Shown here: positions 10,429-18,577 of the stretch, piece by piece
Layout: each line of letters opens with the position of its first letter
Position numbering within the stretch: the first letter of the stretch is position 1
Origin: Anaerosolibacter sp.
GTDB lineage: Bacteria > Bacillota > Clostridia > Peptostreptococcales > Thermotaleaceae
DNA: 64,000 nt
NCBI RefSeq assembly: GCF_029240175.1
Contig: NZ_JARBTM010000005.1
Span: forward strand, 1 to 64,000
Direction of reading: 5' to 3'
Position numbers and translations under genes: made by a program
Notes under the pieces: generated by a model
Databases searched by the model: none
What the model saw: the letters and a program-made list of their open reading frames with translations, nothing else
Told to the model about the DNA's origin: nothing

Positions 10429-10459
10429 ATTCCCTCAGACTGATCTGGTTTGAGTGAAT
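10429..10459 (+). terminator. TTCCCTCA-type terminator T2
   Basis: ATTCCCTCAGAC (10429-10440) pairs imperfectly with GTTTGAGTGAAT (10448-10459) and is followed by TTTGTTTT. Confidence 0.6.
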
Positions 10460-10521
10460 TTTGTTTTATGGATATTTATGGTACAATTTGATCAGAGAAA
10501 TTAAGTGAGGGGAAATGATTT

Positions 10522-10560
10522 ATGAAATCCTTGATGGTTTCATTTAAAAGTATGAACTGA
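10522..10560 (+). CDS. Candidate 12-codon leader peptide upstream of vat
   Basis: GTGAGGGG precedes an ATG at 10522 that opens MKSLMVSFKSMN and stops with TGA at 10558-10560. The vat start is 37 bases further on. Short leader peptides before drug-resistance genes often mediate inducible attenuation. The binding site is good, but no strong hairpin masking the vat start is evident. Confidence 0.4.
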   Translation: MKSLMVSFKSMN

Positions 10561-10597
10561 TAAGAAATATTTTAAAAGCCGAAAGGAGTGAATATCC

Positions 10598-11227
10598 ATG
10601 ACAGGACCAGATAAGAAAAAACTATATCCAAATGAAAACATTAAAACGGTTTGCTATATAAGTAATTTGCCTAAACGGCCCAATGTAGAGATTGGAGAAT
10701 ATACTTATTATAGTGATAATAAAAAGTCTCCTGAGAAATTTTATGATCATATTGAGCATCATTATGAGTTTCTAGGAGATAAGCTAATAATAGGTAAATT
10801 TTGCGCAATTGCAGAGGGCGTTAAATTCATTATGAACGGAGCAAATCATAGGATGGAGGGCATAACAACCTATCCCTTTAATATTTTTGGCGGCGGTTGG
10901 GAAAAGGCTACGCCTACAGTAGAACAACTGCCATTTAAAGGGGATACTGTGATTGGCAACGATGTCTGGATAGGTCAAAATGTAACCATTATGCCGGGTG
11001 TTAAAATTGGTGACGGTGCGATTATTGCTGCTAACGCAACTGTAGTAAAAGATGTTGAACCATATGCAATATATGGCGGGAATCCAGCAAAACTTGTCAA
11101 GAAACGGTTTAACGATGAAAAAATTGAATTATTGTTAGAGCTTAAATGGTGGGATTGGGACGAAGAGAAGATATTTAATAATCTTGAAATGCTAACATCA
11201 AGGGATGGGTTAGATCATCTGCTATAA
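10598..11227 (+). CDS. Vat-family streptogramin A / xenobiotic acetyltransferase
   Basis: This is a left-handed beta-helix hexapeptide acetyltransferase of 209 residues, the standard Vat length. Family landmarks include the MTGPDKKKLYPNENIKTVC start, GDKLIIGKFCAIAEGVKFIM, the active-site His84 in NGANHRMEG, YPFNIFGGGWE, LPFKGDTVIGNDVWIG and the C-terminal WWDWDEEKI. Vat enzymes acetylate the free hydroxyl of group A streptogramins in the cytosol using acetyl-CoA. AAAGGAGTGA sets the ATG at 10598. A leader ORF and a TACAAT box (10482-10487) lie upstream. Close relatives may act on other xenobiotics, so the drug range is inferred. Confidence 0.85.
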   Translation: MTGPDKKKLYPNENIKTVCYISNLPKRPNVEIGEYTYYSDNKKSPEKFYDHIEHHYEFLGDKLIIGKFCAIAEGVKFIMNGANHRMEGITTYPFNIFGGGWEKATPTVEQLPFKGDTVIGNDVWIGQNVTIMPGVKIGDGAIIAANATVVKDVEPYAIYGGNPAKLVKKRFNDEKIELLLELKWWDWDEEKIFNNLEMLTSRDGLDHLL

Positions 11228-11357
11228 CGTATAATCCTTGAATAAACTAAAAGTTGGCGAGAACTATATAGATCTCATTTATAGGAAACACCCTCTAAAC
11301 CCAAAAGGGGACTATCGGGGGTAGGCTATCATTTTTTTGCGAAGTAGTATCATCTTT

Positions 11358-11402
11358 TTATAAAAACACATGTTGAGGTAGTTGCCTTGATAGAGAAAGA
11401 GT
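11358..11402 (+). repeat. Dispersed repeat, copy D (3' half only)
   Basis: AAAACACATGTTGAGGTAGT followed by TGCCTTGATAGAGAAAGAG matches the 3' half of the family and is very close to copy B. The 5' half is not recognisable. Confidence 0.5.
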
Positions 11403-11562
11403 TGAGCAGTATGATGATTAGAAACATCTGATAAAATCGCTGTATTCACTCCAAATCTATCACTTGAAAGAAGGATAAACTTATATATGAAATAGAAATA
11501 ATATAAGTGATTCAATAAAAAGTCATGAAACCCGGCACATGGGATATTAGTATTTCCTAGTA

Positions 11563-11632
11563 GGCATGTGCATGTTAACCGCAATATACCATGCATGTAG
11601 AGTTTGATGTTGACAAAGAGCGAAATAGATGA
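11563..11632 (+). repeat. Dispersed repeat, copy E
   Basis: GGCATGTGCATGTTAACCGC, AATATACCATGCATGTAGAG and TTTGATGTTGACAAAGAG match the family along its length. GCATG and CATGC can pair in this copy. It lies immediately upstream of a small basic ORF. Confidence 0.6.
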
Positions 11633-11665
11633 AAATTTAGAATAAATTTGAAAGGTAGGGATCGT

Positions 11666-11788
11666 ATGTCATTTAAAAACCCGGATAAATTAAAGAAAGA
11701 GAAGAATAAAACTAAGAAATTTATTAAGAAAGCAAAGATTACCACAGAAAAAGTTGTGGCAAAGAAGAACAATGAAAAACAATCATAA
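11666..11788 (+). CDS. Small Lys-rich ORF (40 residues)
   Basis: GAAAGGTAGGG precedes an ATG at 11666 that opens 40 codons with about 17 lysines (starting MSFKNPDKLKKEKNKTKKF) and ends in TAA at 11788. No family was recognised. The strong basic charge would suit nucleic-acid binding or ribosome association, but this could also be a chance ORF in A-rich DNA. It sits between repeat copy E and terminator T3. Confidence 0.4.
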   Translation: MSFKNPDKLKKEKNKTKKFIKKAKITTEKVVAKKNNEKQS

Positions 11789-12175
11789 AATGTCCCCGAA
11801 GCACCTTTAATTTAGCGTGCTATGTTTTATGCAAAAATTAAACAATTATGCTTAATGAATAGAAATCCTATATAATTCATAATTGAATAGATTTAAGATA
11901 TTTCGATTGAAGCATGTTTTACGTTCCCCGGACTACTGTCTGAGGGAACTTTTTATTTGAAGTTGTTGTACTCTAAGAAAGAATTAAAGCAAATATGCAG
12001 AAGAAGAAGGAGTCGTATATATTGATATGGAAATACTTACAAGATAAATTTCCTGTAAAAAAGAGATAAATGTGAAATGAAATGCTGGATATAATTTTTT
12101 AAGTGTACAGAAAAATGTCCATATCGAATTTGATCTGAAGATTATTTATATAATGTTATGATAAGGGAGAATATA
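11789..12175. other. AT-rich spacer with one terminator
   Basis: Apart from the hairpin at 11923-11949, no gene, repeat copy or regulatory element was recognised before the AAA ATPase gene. Confidence 0.5.
11923..11949 (+). terminator. TTCCCTCA-type terminator T3
   Basis: GTTCCC...GAC pairs with GTC...GGGAAC around a TACT loop and is followed by TTTTTATTT. Its right arm GTCTGAGGGAAC is shared with the other members. Confidence 0.65.
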
Positions 12176-13030
12176 ATGGTTTATTTAAATGTTTTTACAT
12201 TCCCAAATGAGGACATGGAATTTGACTTTTTCATGAAGATAAAAAGAACGTGCTATGACTCGTTTTATCCATTTAAGATATTATCAAGAAATGGTTTTGA
12301 AAGAATTGATTTTGAGCCAGTTACGATTTTCTATGGAGGAAATGGTTCGGGAAAGTCAACGGCATTAAATGTGATCGCAGAAAAAATAGGAATCCATCGC
12401 GATTCGATCTATAATAAATCAAACTTCTATTCAGATTATGTAAATATGTGTGAGATGCAGTTTGAAGCTGAGATTCCTGAAAATAGCAGAATTATTACTA
12501 GTGATGATGTATTTGACTATATGTTGAATATCCGTAACCTCAATGAAGGCATTGATCAAAAACGGGAGGCTCTGTTTGAAGAATATCTGGATGTGAAATA
12601 TTCTCACTTTCAGTTGAAATCTATAGCAGATTACGAGCAGCTTAAAAGAGTAAATACTGCTAGAAGTAAAACCCAGTCCCGTTTTGTGAGAAATGAATTG
12701 ATGGATAATGTGCGAGAATATTCCAATGGAGAAAGTGCATTTCTGTATTTTACTGAAAAAATTGGTGAAAATGGATTGTATATATTGGATGAGCCTGAAA
12801 ATAGTCTTTCTCCAAAACGGCAGATGGAATTAATGAAATTTATTGAGGATTCTGTCCGATTTTTTGGCTGTCAATTTATTATATCTACACATTCCCCATT
12901 TCTGCTTGCCATGGGTGGCGCGAAAATATATGATCTTGATGAAAATCCAGTTCATGTGAAACAGTGGACAGAATTGGAAAATGTCCGTACATATCATGAA
13001 TTTTTCAAAAGATACGAAAATCAGTTTTGA
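12176..13030 (+). CDS. AAA/ABC-like ATPase
   Basis: A 284-residue soluble ATPase with Walker A FYGGNGSGKSTALNV (about residues 58-72), a degenerate signature EYSNGESAFLYF and Walker B GLYILDEPENSLS followed by QFIISTHSPFLLAM, the switch His region. This is the AAA_21-type head domain seen in RecF/OLD-like and ABC-fold ATPases, without a transmembrane partner. AAGGGA sets the start at ATG 12176 rather than 12158. It stands alone, so its substrate or effector is unknown. A defence or toxin role seen in some relatives cannot be claimed without a partner gene. Confidence 0.75.
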   Translation: MVYLNVFTFPNEDMEFDFFMKIKRTCYDSFYPFKILSRNGFERIDFEPVTIFYGGNGSGKSTALNVIAEKIGIHRDSIYNKSNFYSDYVNMCEMQFEAEIPENSRIITSDDVFDYMLNIRNLNEGIDQKREALFEEYLDVKYSHFQLKSIADYEQLKRVNTARSKTQSRFVRNELMDNVREYSNGESAFLYFTEKIGENGLYILDEPENSLSPKRQMELMKFIEDSVRFFGCQFIISTHSPFLLAMGGAKIYDLDENPVHVKQWTELENVRTYHEFFKRYENQF

Positions 13031-13167
13031 TGTGATGAAGCGTAAAAACCAAAAGTATCAAATGGATTAGATTAGAAAAATGTTATCAGATAGGGAACCG
13101 GTGCAAAAATTTCATCGTCTAACTACCATAATAGCTAATGAATTATTTTATTAGAGGAGGAAAAGAC

Positions 13168-14070
13168 ATGAAATCAAAATTTGCAAAGGCTGCATCAGTA
13201 TGTGCAATAGTAGCCATTACAGGCCTATCTACAGTGGGTGCAACTACAGTATACAATAACGTAAGTGCTACCTTGAGGCCGGATATCACGGTGAAGTATA
13301 ACAATGAAGCGATTGAGTTAAAGGACTCCAATGATGGGTTAATTACGCCAATAATCATAAATGGCAGAACCTACCTACCCATAAGAGCAATAGCAAATCT
13401 AACAGGATTAAATATTAATTGGGACAATGAAAGCCAAACAATACTTATTGATAATATAATTGAAGAAAAGGAAGAAATAGGCGTAAGGGGTGTAGTCAAA
13501 AATCTGGTTAAGGGTAAGGATGGTGTAACCTTCTTGGTTGAAGGAAAGTTGGAGGAGGACACTATGCTGGATATTGCTTATGTTACCGTCAATATGCAAA
13601 CAAAAGTAATGAAGGATGGTGTGGAAATAACCAAGGACTTTGCCTATGGGGAAATTAAAGAAGGGGATATTTTAGAGGCAGTCTTTACGGGTCCTATTGC
13701 AAAATCCTATCCAGCTCAAGCTGTGGCAAAGAAGATCAATATATTATCCGCGAAAATAAATTCCCCTGTCATCAATGCAAAAGTAAAGGCTCCCGATGTT
13801 GTAGGTAAAATAATGGAGATTGAGGAAGGGGGAAAACGTATATTGGTAGATTCTAAGGACACTACCGTGAATGGTCTGATTTGGATAACCATAAATAATG
13901 AAACCAACTTCTTTGAAGACATCTCAGAGAATGTAGCCATTGGTTATAGAAATGTAAGTAGAAAATTTGAGGTAGGAAATCTTGTAGAGATAATAACAGA
14001 CGGAGGGATTATGGAATCGTATCCTATGCAGGCAACCGCTGGTGCAGTGGCGGTAAATGAAAAAAGATAA
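13168..14070 (+). CDS. Secreted copper-amine-oxidase-like stalk domain protein with tandem C-terminal repeats
   Basis: A signal peptide (about residues 1-30) is followed by a copper amine oxidase N-terminal-like stalk domain, seen as IIINGRTYLPIRAIANLTGL and WDNESQTILID (residues 60-105). Two beta-rich modules follow, each ending in a similar phrase: AKSYPAQAVAK and MESYPMQATAG. The SYPxQA endings resemble DUF3221/YobA-like domains. In Clostridia, stalk domains usually place enzymes or binding modules at the cell surface. GAGGAGG sets the ATG at 13168. No catalytic motif was seen, so the role is unknown. It is followed by terminator T4. Confidence 0.75.
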   Translation: MKSKFAKAASVCAIVAITGLSTVGATTVYNNVSATLRPDITVKYNNEAIELKDSNDGLITPIIINGRTYLPIRAIANLTGLNINWDNESQTILIDNIIEEKEEIGVRGVVKNLVKGKDGVTFLVEGKLEEDTMLDIAYVTVNMQTKVMKDGVEITKDFAYGEIKEGDILEAVFTGPIAKSYPAQAVAKKINILSAKINSPVINAKVKAPDVVGKIMEIEEGGKRILVDSKDTTVNGLIWITINNETNFFEDISENVAIGYRNVSRKFEVGNLVEIITDGGIMESYPMQATAGAVAVNEKR

Positions 14071-14157
14071 TCGGTTCTAGCAATAGCTGGTGGGATCGGT
14101 CCTTGTATATTGTTAGGCAAAGAGAAACGAAATGAGAATAATTTAATCTATATTATG

Positions 14158-14190
14158 AATTCCCTCAGCCCCCATAGGTCTGAGGGAATT
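14158..14190 (+). terminator. TTCCCTCA-type terminator T4
   Basis: AATTCCCTCAG (14158-14168) pairs perfectly with CTGAGGGAATT (14180-14190) and is followed by TTAT. The 60 bases upstream weakly resemble the 3' half of the dispersed repeat (TGTTAGGCAAAGAGAAACGA). Confidence 0.7.
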
Positions 14191-14368
14191 TTATGAAATT
14201 TGAAGATTTAAAGATAAAAATCCTAGAGACGAAATCAAATGGGATAGATATCTTAGCTATTTTGATAAAAAGAATTCTGTATGTAAATGGAGGTATTAAG
14301 TTATAATGAATATGAACAGCTCTTATTGATGGATTGGATGTAGCGCAAATCATCAAGTTATCCGATGG

Positions 14369-14488
14369 CTAACAACTCTAAGACTCCAGTTTCTACAAAA
14401 GGGAGATAAGAGTTGTACAGCCCCTGGATAACTCGACTTGGCGTTCAGGTGAAGTTACAAACTCCATCTGAACTGAGTCTTAGTTGAT
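14369..14488 (+). ncRNA. Candidate structured RNA element
   Basis: A hairpin (GTTCAGGTG at 14443-14451 with CATCTGAAC at 14465-14473, extended by AGTT/AACT) is enclosed by AAGACTC (14380-14386) pairing with GAGTCTT (14475-14481). In addition ACAACTCT (14372-14379) is perfectly complementary to AGAGTTGT (14409-14416) and also partly to AGTTG (14482-14486). The nested and competing stems suggest a folded or switching RNA of about 120 bases. It lies 46 bases upstream of the next gene. It may belong to a known Rfam family (for example raiA-like) or be a transposon relic; neither was testable here. Confidence 0.5.
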
Positions 14489-14534
14489 TATGAGATTGTT
14501 GTAAATGCTTATGAGAAACGGGGAAGATCATAAA

Positions 14535-16136
14535 ATGACAAGAGATATTAAGAAAGCCCTAGGGATGTTTGTTATAACAGTAATTTTGGGTGGCATAGTG
14601 TATTACTTTGCATTGCCTTCATTTAGCTTTGAGTCAGTGGGATTTTGGATTTATTTAATAATATTGCTCTCATTATTTGAAGTATCCCTAGTTATAGCCA
14701 GTGTAACGAAGGCCAATAAAAATGAACACAAAGCAGGGGTAGTCGCAAAGGCTGGGGGAATAGCCATAGCTTTATTTGTATTGACTTTTATTATCTCCAG
14801 TTTTGCAAGCGGCAGGTTATTTAACCCATCGGATTATGCTAATTTGATAAAGGAGGACATAAAAGAAGCAGACTTTTCAACTTATCAGGGAACATTGAAC
14901 AATGTTCCATTGCTTGATAAAGGTTCAGCTGTCCAGATCAGTAACAGGAAACTGGGTAGTCTAGTAGATGTAGTGTCCCAGTTTGAATTAGGGGAAAATG
15001 AGCAGATAACCTTAAACGGAAAATCTGTACGTATATCGCCGCTATATTATGGAAGCTTCTTTAAATGGAATAACAACAAAAATGAAGGAACGCCGGGATA
15101 TATCAAAATTGATATGATGACCCAGGAAGCAGAGCTGGTGAGACTGGAAAAAGGAATAAAATACAGCCCCAGTGAGTTCTTTGGAAGAGACTTGAAAAGG
15201 TATTTAAGAATGAAGTATCCTTTCGCTTTGTTTAGTTCATTTAATTTTGAAGCAGATGAGGACGGAGCGCCATTTTGGATAGTGCCCGTTGAAAAGCATA
15301 CAATAGGCCTATTTGGCGGCGTTGATGTGGATTATGTTCTAGTAGTAGATGCTGTGACAGGTGACATAAAGAAATATTCTGTTGGAGAGTTACCTGAATG
15401 GGTAGATAACGTCTATAATTCGGATTTGATCACTTCACAATATGATGATTATGGAAGTCTGCAAAACGGTTACTGGAACTCTGTGTTTGGACAAAAAGGA
15501 GTGAAGGTAACCACTGAGGGTTATAACTATATTCCCCAAGGCAATGACAATTGGATATATACCGGTGTAACTTCTGTGGGTCGAGACGAAAGTAACATAG
15601 GTTTCATTCTCTCCAATAAGAGAACCAAGGAAACGATTTATTTTCCAGTTTCAGGAGCGGAAGAATATTCTTCTATGAGCAGTGCAGAAGGGGTGGTCCA
15701 GCATTTAGGTTATGAAGCAACATTTCCATTATTATTAAATGTGGAAGGACAGCCTACCTATATCATGGCATTAAAAGATGCCGGCGGTCTGGTTAAGATG
15801 TATGGTATGGTTAACGTTGAAAAATATCAGATTGTTGCAACCGGGGAAACTATCCAAGTTACCCAGCAGAAATATAGGGAGCTCTTAAAAAATAATCGTA
15901 TGACAGTAACAGAAACCGAAACAGAGCACATTTCAGGTGTAATAGAGCACATCAAAACTGCTGCTATAGACGGAACTACCTATTACTATATAAAGCTGGT
16001 AGCTGATGACGCATATTATGTGCTAAGTGTGAAAGATAATCAGCTGATTGTTTTAAAAGAAGTTGGTGATGGAATCGCCTTAGATGCCGATAAGAAAAGT
16101 ACTGGGAAAATCAGAAATGCATTATTGGCAGAATAA
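14535..16136 (+). CDS. Large membrane protein of unknown function
   Basis: No family was recognised with certainty. The 533-residue product has about three N-terminal membrane helices (FVITVILGGIVYYFALPSF, FWIYLIILLSLFEVSLVIAS, IAIALFVLTFIISSFASG), then about 430 residues that probably face outside. This long domain is beta-rich with phrases such as DYVLVVDAVTGDIKKYSVGE and TYIMALKDAGGLVKMYGMVN, reminiscent of PepSY-like or Cvp-like surface domains, but that is a loose impression. GGGGAAG sets the ATG at 14535. A perfect 16-base terminator follows. The candidate structured RNA lies just upstream. Confidence 0.7.
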   Translation: MTRDIKKALGMFVITVILGGIVYYFALPSFSFESVGFWIYLIILLSLFEVSLVIASVTKANKNEHKAGVVAKAGGIAIALFVLTFIISSFASGRLFNPSDYANLIKEDIKEADFSTYQGTLNNVPLLDKGSAVQISNRKLGSLVDVVSQFELGENEQITLNGKSVRISPLYYGSFFKWNNNKNEGTPGYIKIDMMTQEAELVRLEKGIKYSPSEFFGRDLKRYLRMKYPFALFSSFNFEADEDGAPFWIVPVEKHTIGLFGGVDVDYVLVVDAVTGDIKKYSVGELPEWVDNVYNSDLITSQYDDYGSLQNGYWNSVFGQKGVKVTTEGYNYIPQGNDNWIYTGVTSVGRDESNIGFILSNKRTKETIYFPVSGAEEYSSMSSAEGVVQHLGYEATFPLLLNVEGQPTYIMALKDAGGLVKMYGMVNVEKYQIVATGETIQVTQQKYRELLKNNRMTVTETETEHISGVIEHIKTAAIDGTTYYYIKLVADDAYYVLSVKDNQLIVLKEVGDGIALDADKKSTGKIRNALLAE

Positions 16137-16154
16137 GTGAATGTAAAAATCTTT

Positions 16155-16198
16155 AACCCAAAAGTCATGGTAAACGTATTTGCCATGACTTTTGGGTT
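16155..16198 (+). terminator. Perfect 16-base-pair terminator hairpin
   Basis: AACCCAAAAGTCATGG (16155-16170) and CCATGACTTTTGGGTT (16183-16198) are exact complements around a 12-base loop, 19 bases after the preceding stop codon. Confidence 0.75.
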
Positions 16199-16435
16199 TA
16201 TTAGCATCAAAGTCAATGCCCATAGTTTTAATACGCAATTGGTTGTTGAAACGGTTATATCCTATCAATACTGGGATAAAAGATTATCCTATATGTTTCA
16301 CAATGTTAGTTTATTTTAGTGTGCATCTTTAGCATGGAGAAGAAGAAATTCAGCCAATAGATATGTTCCCTCCAACTAATGCTAATGAAACTCTACCAAA
16401 AGGTCAACCTATTATTCTTAGGACAGAAGGTTTCC

Positions 16436-16463
16436 TTGTAATTATTTTAGAATATGCTATACT
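16436..16463 (+). promoter_or_regulatory. Candidate promoter of the MFS transporter gene
   Basis: TTGTAA (16436-16441) and TATACT (16458-16463) are 16 bases apart, 43 bases before the ATG. Confidence 0.5.
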
Positions 16464-16506
16464 TATTAGGATTATCAACTATATATAAGTAGGAGAATTA
16501 AAGAAT

Positions 16507-17709
16507 ATGAAAAATCAATCGTTTTACACACAGCTTAGCAAAGATCAAAAATACGTTTTAAATTGTTGCTTTTTCGTGTTTGCAGTCAATGGTTTATACG
16601 CTATGATTTTAGGGTCACTACTCCCTTTAATCAGTATGGAATATGGTTTAAGCAATACAGTAAGTGGAGGATTGATTTCTGCCCACCAAGTAGGTAACTT
16701 AATTTCTGGATTTATTGCAGGGGTGTTGCCTCTATATTTAGGCAGAAAAAAATCAATTATATTTTTATGTAGCTTTGTTGTCATGGGATTTTTGATCATG
16801 ATTTTAACAGGTAATCCAGTCCTATTGATTTTAGGATTTTTATTTACAGGATTAAGTAGGGGGAGTATTTCTAATTTTAATAACACCATGGTAAATGAGG
16901 TGTCTAATAGTAGTCCAGCAGCCCTTAATGTTTTGCATAGTATTTTTGCGGTGGGTGCTTTAACCTCTCCATTTTTAGTTATTGTATCTACAAATATTTC
17001 AGGGGAACTGGGGTGGAAAATAGCTGCCAGCGTTATTATTGTTCTTGCTATTATTTCTATGCTTCTTTTTTCAAGGATGAAAATAGATAACACTGGGAAA
17101 AAGATAGAGAAAAAGAAAAAGTCTTATGAATTTTTGAAGAACAGGAGTTTTTGTATTAGTGCTGGGATTATGTTTTTTTATTTGTGTGCGGAAGCAACTA
17201 TTAACGGATGGATGGTTAAATATTTCATTGACTCAAATATCATGACCATAGAATATGCTCAAATGCTTGCTTCCTTATTGTGGTTAGTTATTCTTGCTGG
17301 TAGATTAACCTGCGCATTTTGGGGAGATAAAGTATCAAAGAAAGTACTGCTGTTAACAACTAGCTGTGGAACTGCTGCTTTTTATCTATTGTTACTTTCT
17401 ACACATAACTTAAAGATTATTACCATTGCTATAATGGGATTAGGATTTTCTATGGCAGGTATTTATCCTACAACAATTTCTACAGTTGGGGATATCATTA
17501 AGGAGTATCCTATGGCGATGGGTGTCTTGCTAATGTTAGGAGGAATTGGTGCTATTATCATGCCAATTATAACGGGTGCATTATCGGATGCTTTTGGTAT
17601 TTTAGCTGGTATGGGTGCTATTGTAGGCGCTATTGTTTTAATGATCATATGTGTGGTTTTAAGCGTGACAAGGAAAAAAGAGCATGTCAACTGCTTTGAA
17701 AAATTATAG
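16507..17709 (+). CDS. MFS transporter
   Basis: A 400-residue integral membrane protein with about twelve helices in two six-helix halves. The intracellular loop between helices 2 and 3 reads LYLGRKKSIIF, a form of the MFS signature. The long basic central loop SRMKIDNTGKKIEKKKKSYEF separates the halves, and the second-half repeat of the motif is FWGDKVSKKVLLLTT. It is probably a proton-coupled symporter or exporter; the two similar halves and the length suit the sugar/FucP-like or drug-transport groups, but the substrate is unknown. AGGAGA precedes the ATG at 16507. It converges on a small membrane-protein gene across a shared terminator. Confidence 0.85.
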   Translation: MKNQSFYTQLSKDQKYVLNCCFFVFAVNGLYAMILGSLLPLISMEYGLSNTVSGGLISAHQVGNLISGFIAGVLPLYLGRKKSIIFLCSFVVMGFLIMILTGNPVLLILGFLFTGLSRGSISNFNNTMVNEVSNSSPAALNVLHSIFAVGALTSPFLVIVSTNISGELGWKIAASVIIVLAIISMLLFSRMKIDNTGKKIEKKKKSYEFLKNRSFCISAGIMFFYLCAEATINGWMVKYFIDSNIMTIEYAQMLASLLWLVILAGRLTCAFWGDKVSKKVLLLTTSCGTAAFYLLLLSTHNLKIITIAIMGLGFSMAGIYPTTISTVGDIIKEYPMAMGVLLMLGGIGAIIMPIITGALSDAFGILAGMGAIVGAIVLMIICVVLSVTRKKEHVNCFEKL

Positions 17710-17720
17710 GTCAACTATGA

Positions 17721-17758
17721 AAAAGGAGCTTAAACCAGCGTTGATTTAAGCTCCTTTT
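17721..17758. terminator. Bidirectional terminator between convergent genes
   Basis: AAAAGGAGCTTAAA (17721-17734) and TTTAAGCTCCTTTT (17745-17758) pair perfectly and give A/T tracts on both strands, serving the MFS gene and the opposing membrane-protein gene. Confidence 0.8.
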
Positions 17759-17778
17759 CAATACGGCAAAACAATAAT

Positions 17779-18228
17779 TTATGATTCATAATGATTGGAT
17801 TTGTGAGTGGGTTTCTTTTTCCCTATTTTGATAAGGGCACTAAACCCGATGATACTGGCAAATAGAGAGATTCCTATGCCATATAAACCTAGGATTCCAA
17901 TCATTGCCATAGTCTTGTCCTTTGCTAGAATACACACAGTGCCGACAATGCCTATAAGCAAGATTCCTATTAAGAAGAGCTTAGGATTTAAAAATTTTTC
18001 AACGGCATTGTACATCAGGATGAGAGCCACAATAAATAAAAGATCTATATTTAACAGTAGCTTGATGCCAGGTAAGAAAAAAATGAAGCGATTGGATATA
18101 CCTAATGCATATTTACCATATTCCATGAGTCCAGCTATATTTAATAAAAAAAAAGCAGAGAGACCTGCAAAGCCCATATAATTTACAAAAACGTGGCTGT
18201 TTGTTGATAGCTGAAAAAGTTTTCTCAT
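17779..18228 (-). CDS. Small four-helix membrane protein
   Basis: The 149-residue product has about four membrane helices (MGFAGLSAFFLLNIAGLMEY, IDLLFIVALILMYNAVE, LFLIGILLIGIVGTVCILA, MIGILGLYGIGISLFASIIG) and a short basic, His-containing tail. No family was recognised. GAGGAGG on the minus strand sets the ATG at 18228, sixteen codons inside the longest frame. It converges on the MFS gene and diverges from the flavodoxin-like gene, with repeat copy F in the divergent spacer. Function unknown. Confidence 0.7.
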   Translation of the reverse strand: MRKLFQLSTNSHVFVNYMGFAGLSAFFLLNIAGLMEYGKYALGISNRFIFFLPGIKLLLNIDLLFIVALILMYNAVEKFLNPKLFLIGILLIGIVGTVCILAKDKTMAMIGILGLYGIGISLFASIIGFSALIKIGKKKPTHKSNHYES

Positions 18229-18392
18229 ATGTATTTCCTCCTCAAGATCAAATAAGATTACGTCATATGGCATAATCCATATGCATTTGAATCATATATG
18301 AATGTTAATATATATTATCTTGTCCATAAAAATATGACAAGAAATAAAAGGCATGATAGAATTGCAGAAATGGTTATGTTTTCAACATGTTT

Positions 18393-18452
18393 TCGTATGC
18401 TAACTACAACACACCATGCACGTTGAGACGGTTTTGAGGATAGAGAGGAAAA
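18393..18452 (+). repeat. Dispersed repeat, copy F (closest to consensus)
   Basis: TTCGTATGCTAACTACAACA, CACCATGCACGTTGAGACGG and TTTTGAGGATAGAGAGG match the family consensus best. It lies in the divergent spacer between a membrane-protein gene and a flavodoxin-like gene. Confidence 0.65.
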
Positions 18453-18577
18453 AGGTTGGGACAAAGGGTTAGAAGATTTTATCACTATCATGATAATATT
18501 TTAAAGTAGTACATATGAATGGAATATGACATTGGTTGATTTTAAAATTATTTGAGGGGATTAAGGGGCAGGTAAAA

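Larger units (their letters stand above)
16137..16506. other. Spacer with a strong terminator and a promoter
   Basis: The 60-codon frame starting at 16137 spans the palindrome at 16155-16198 and lacks a ribosome binding site, so it is not a gene. The only other recognisable element is the promoter-like pair at 16436-16463. Confidence 0.6.

Noticed and set aside
14193-14306. A 37-codon plus-strand frame after terminator T4
   Set aside because: Its ATG immediately follows the terminator stem and has no ribosome binding site; it could at most be a gene remnant.
16137-16319. Plus-strand 60-codon frame after the large membrane-protein gene
   Set aside because: It starts directly at the previous stop without a ribosome binding site and runs through a perfect 16-base-pair terminator.
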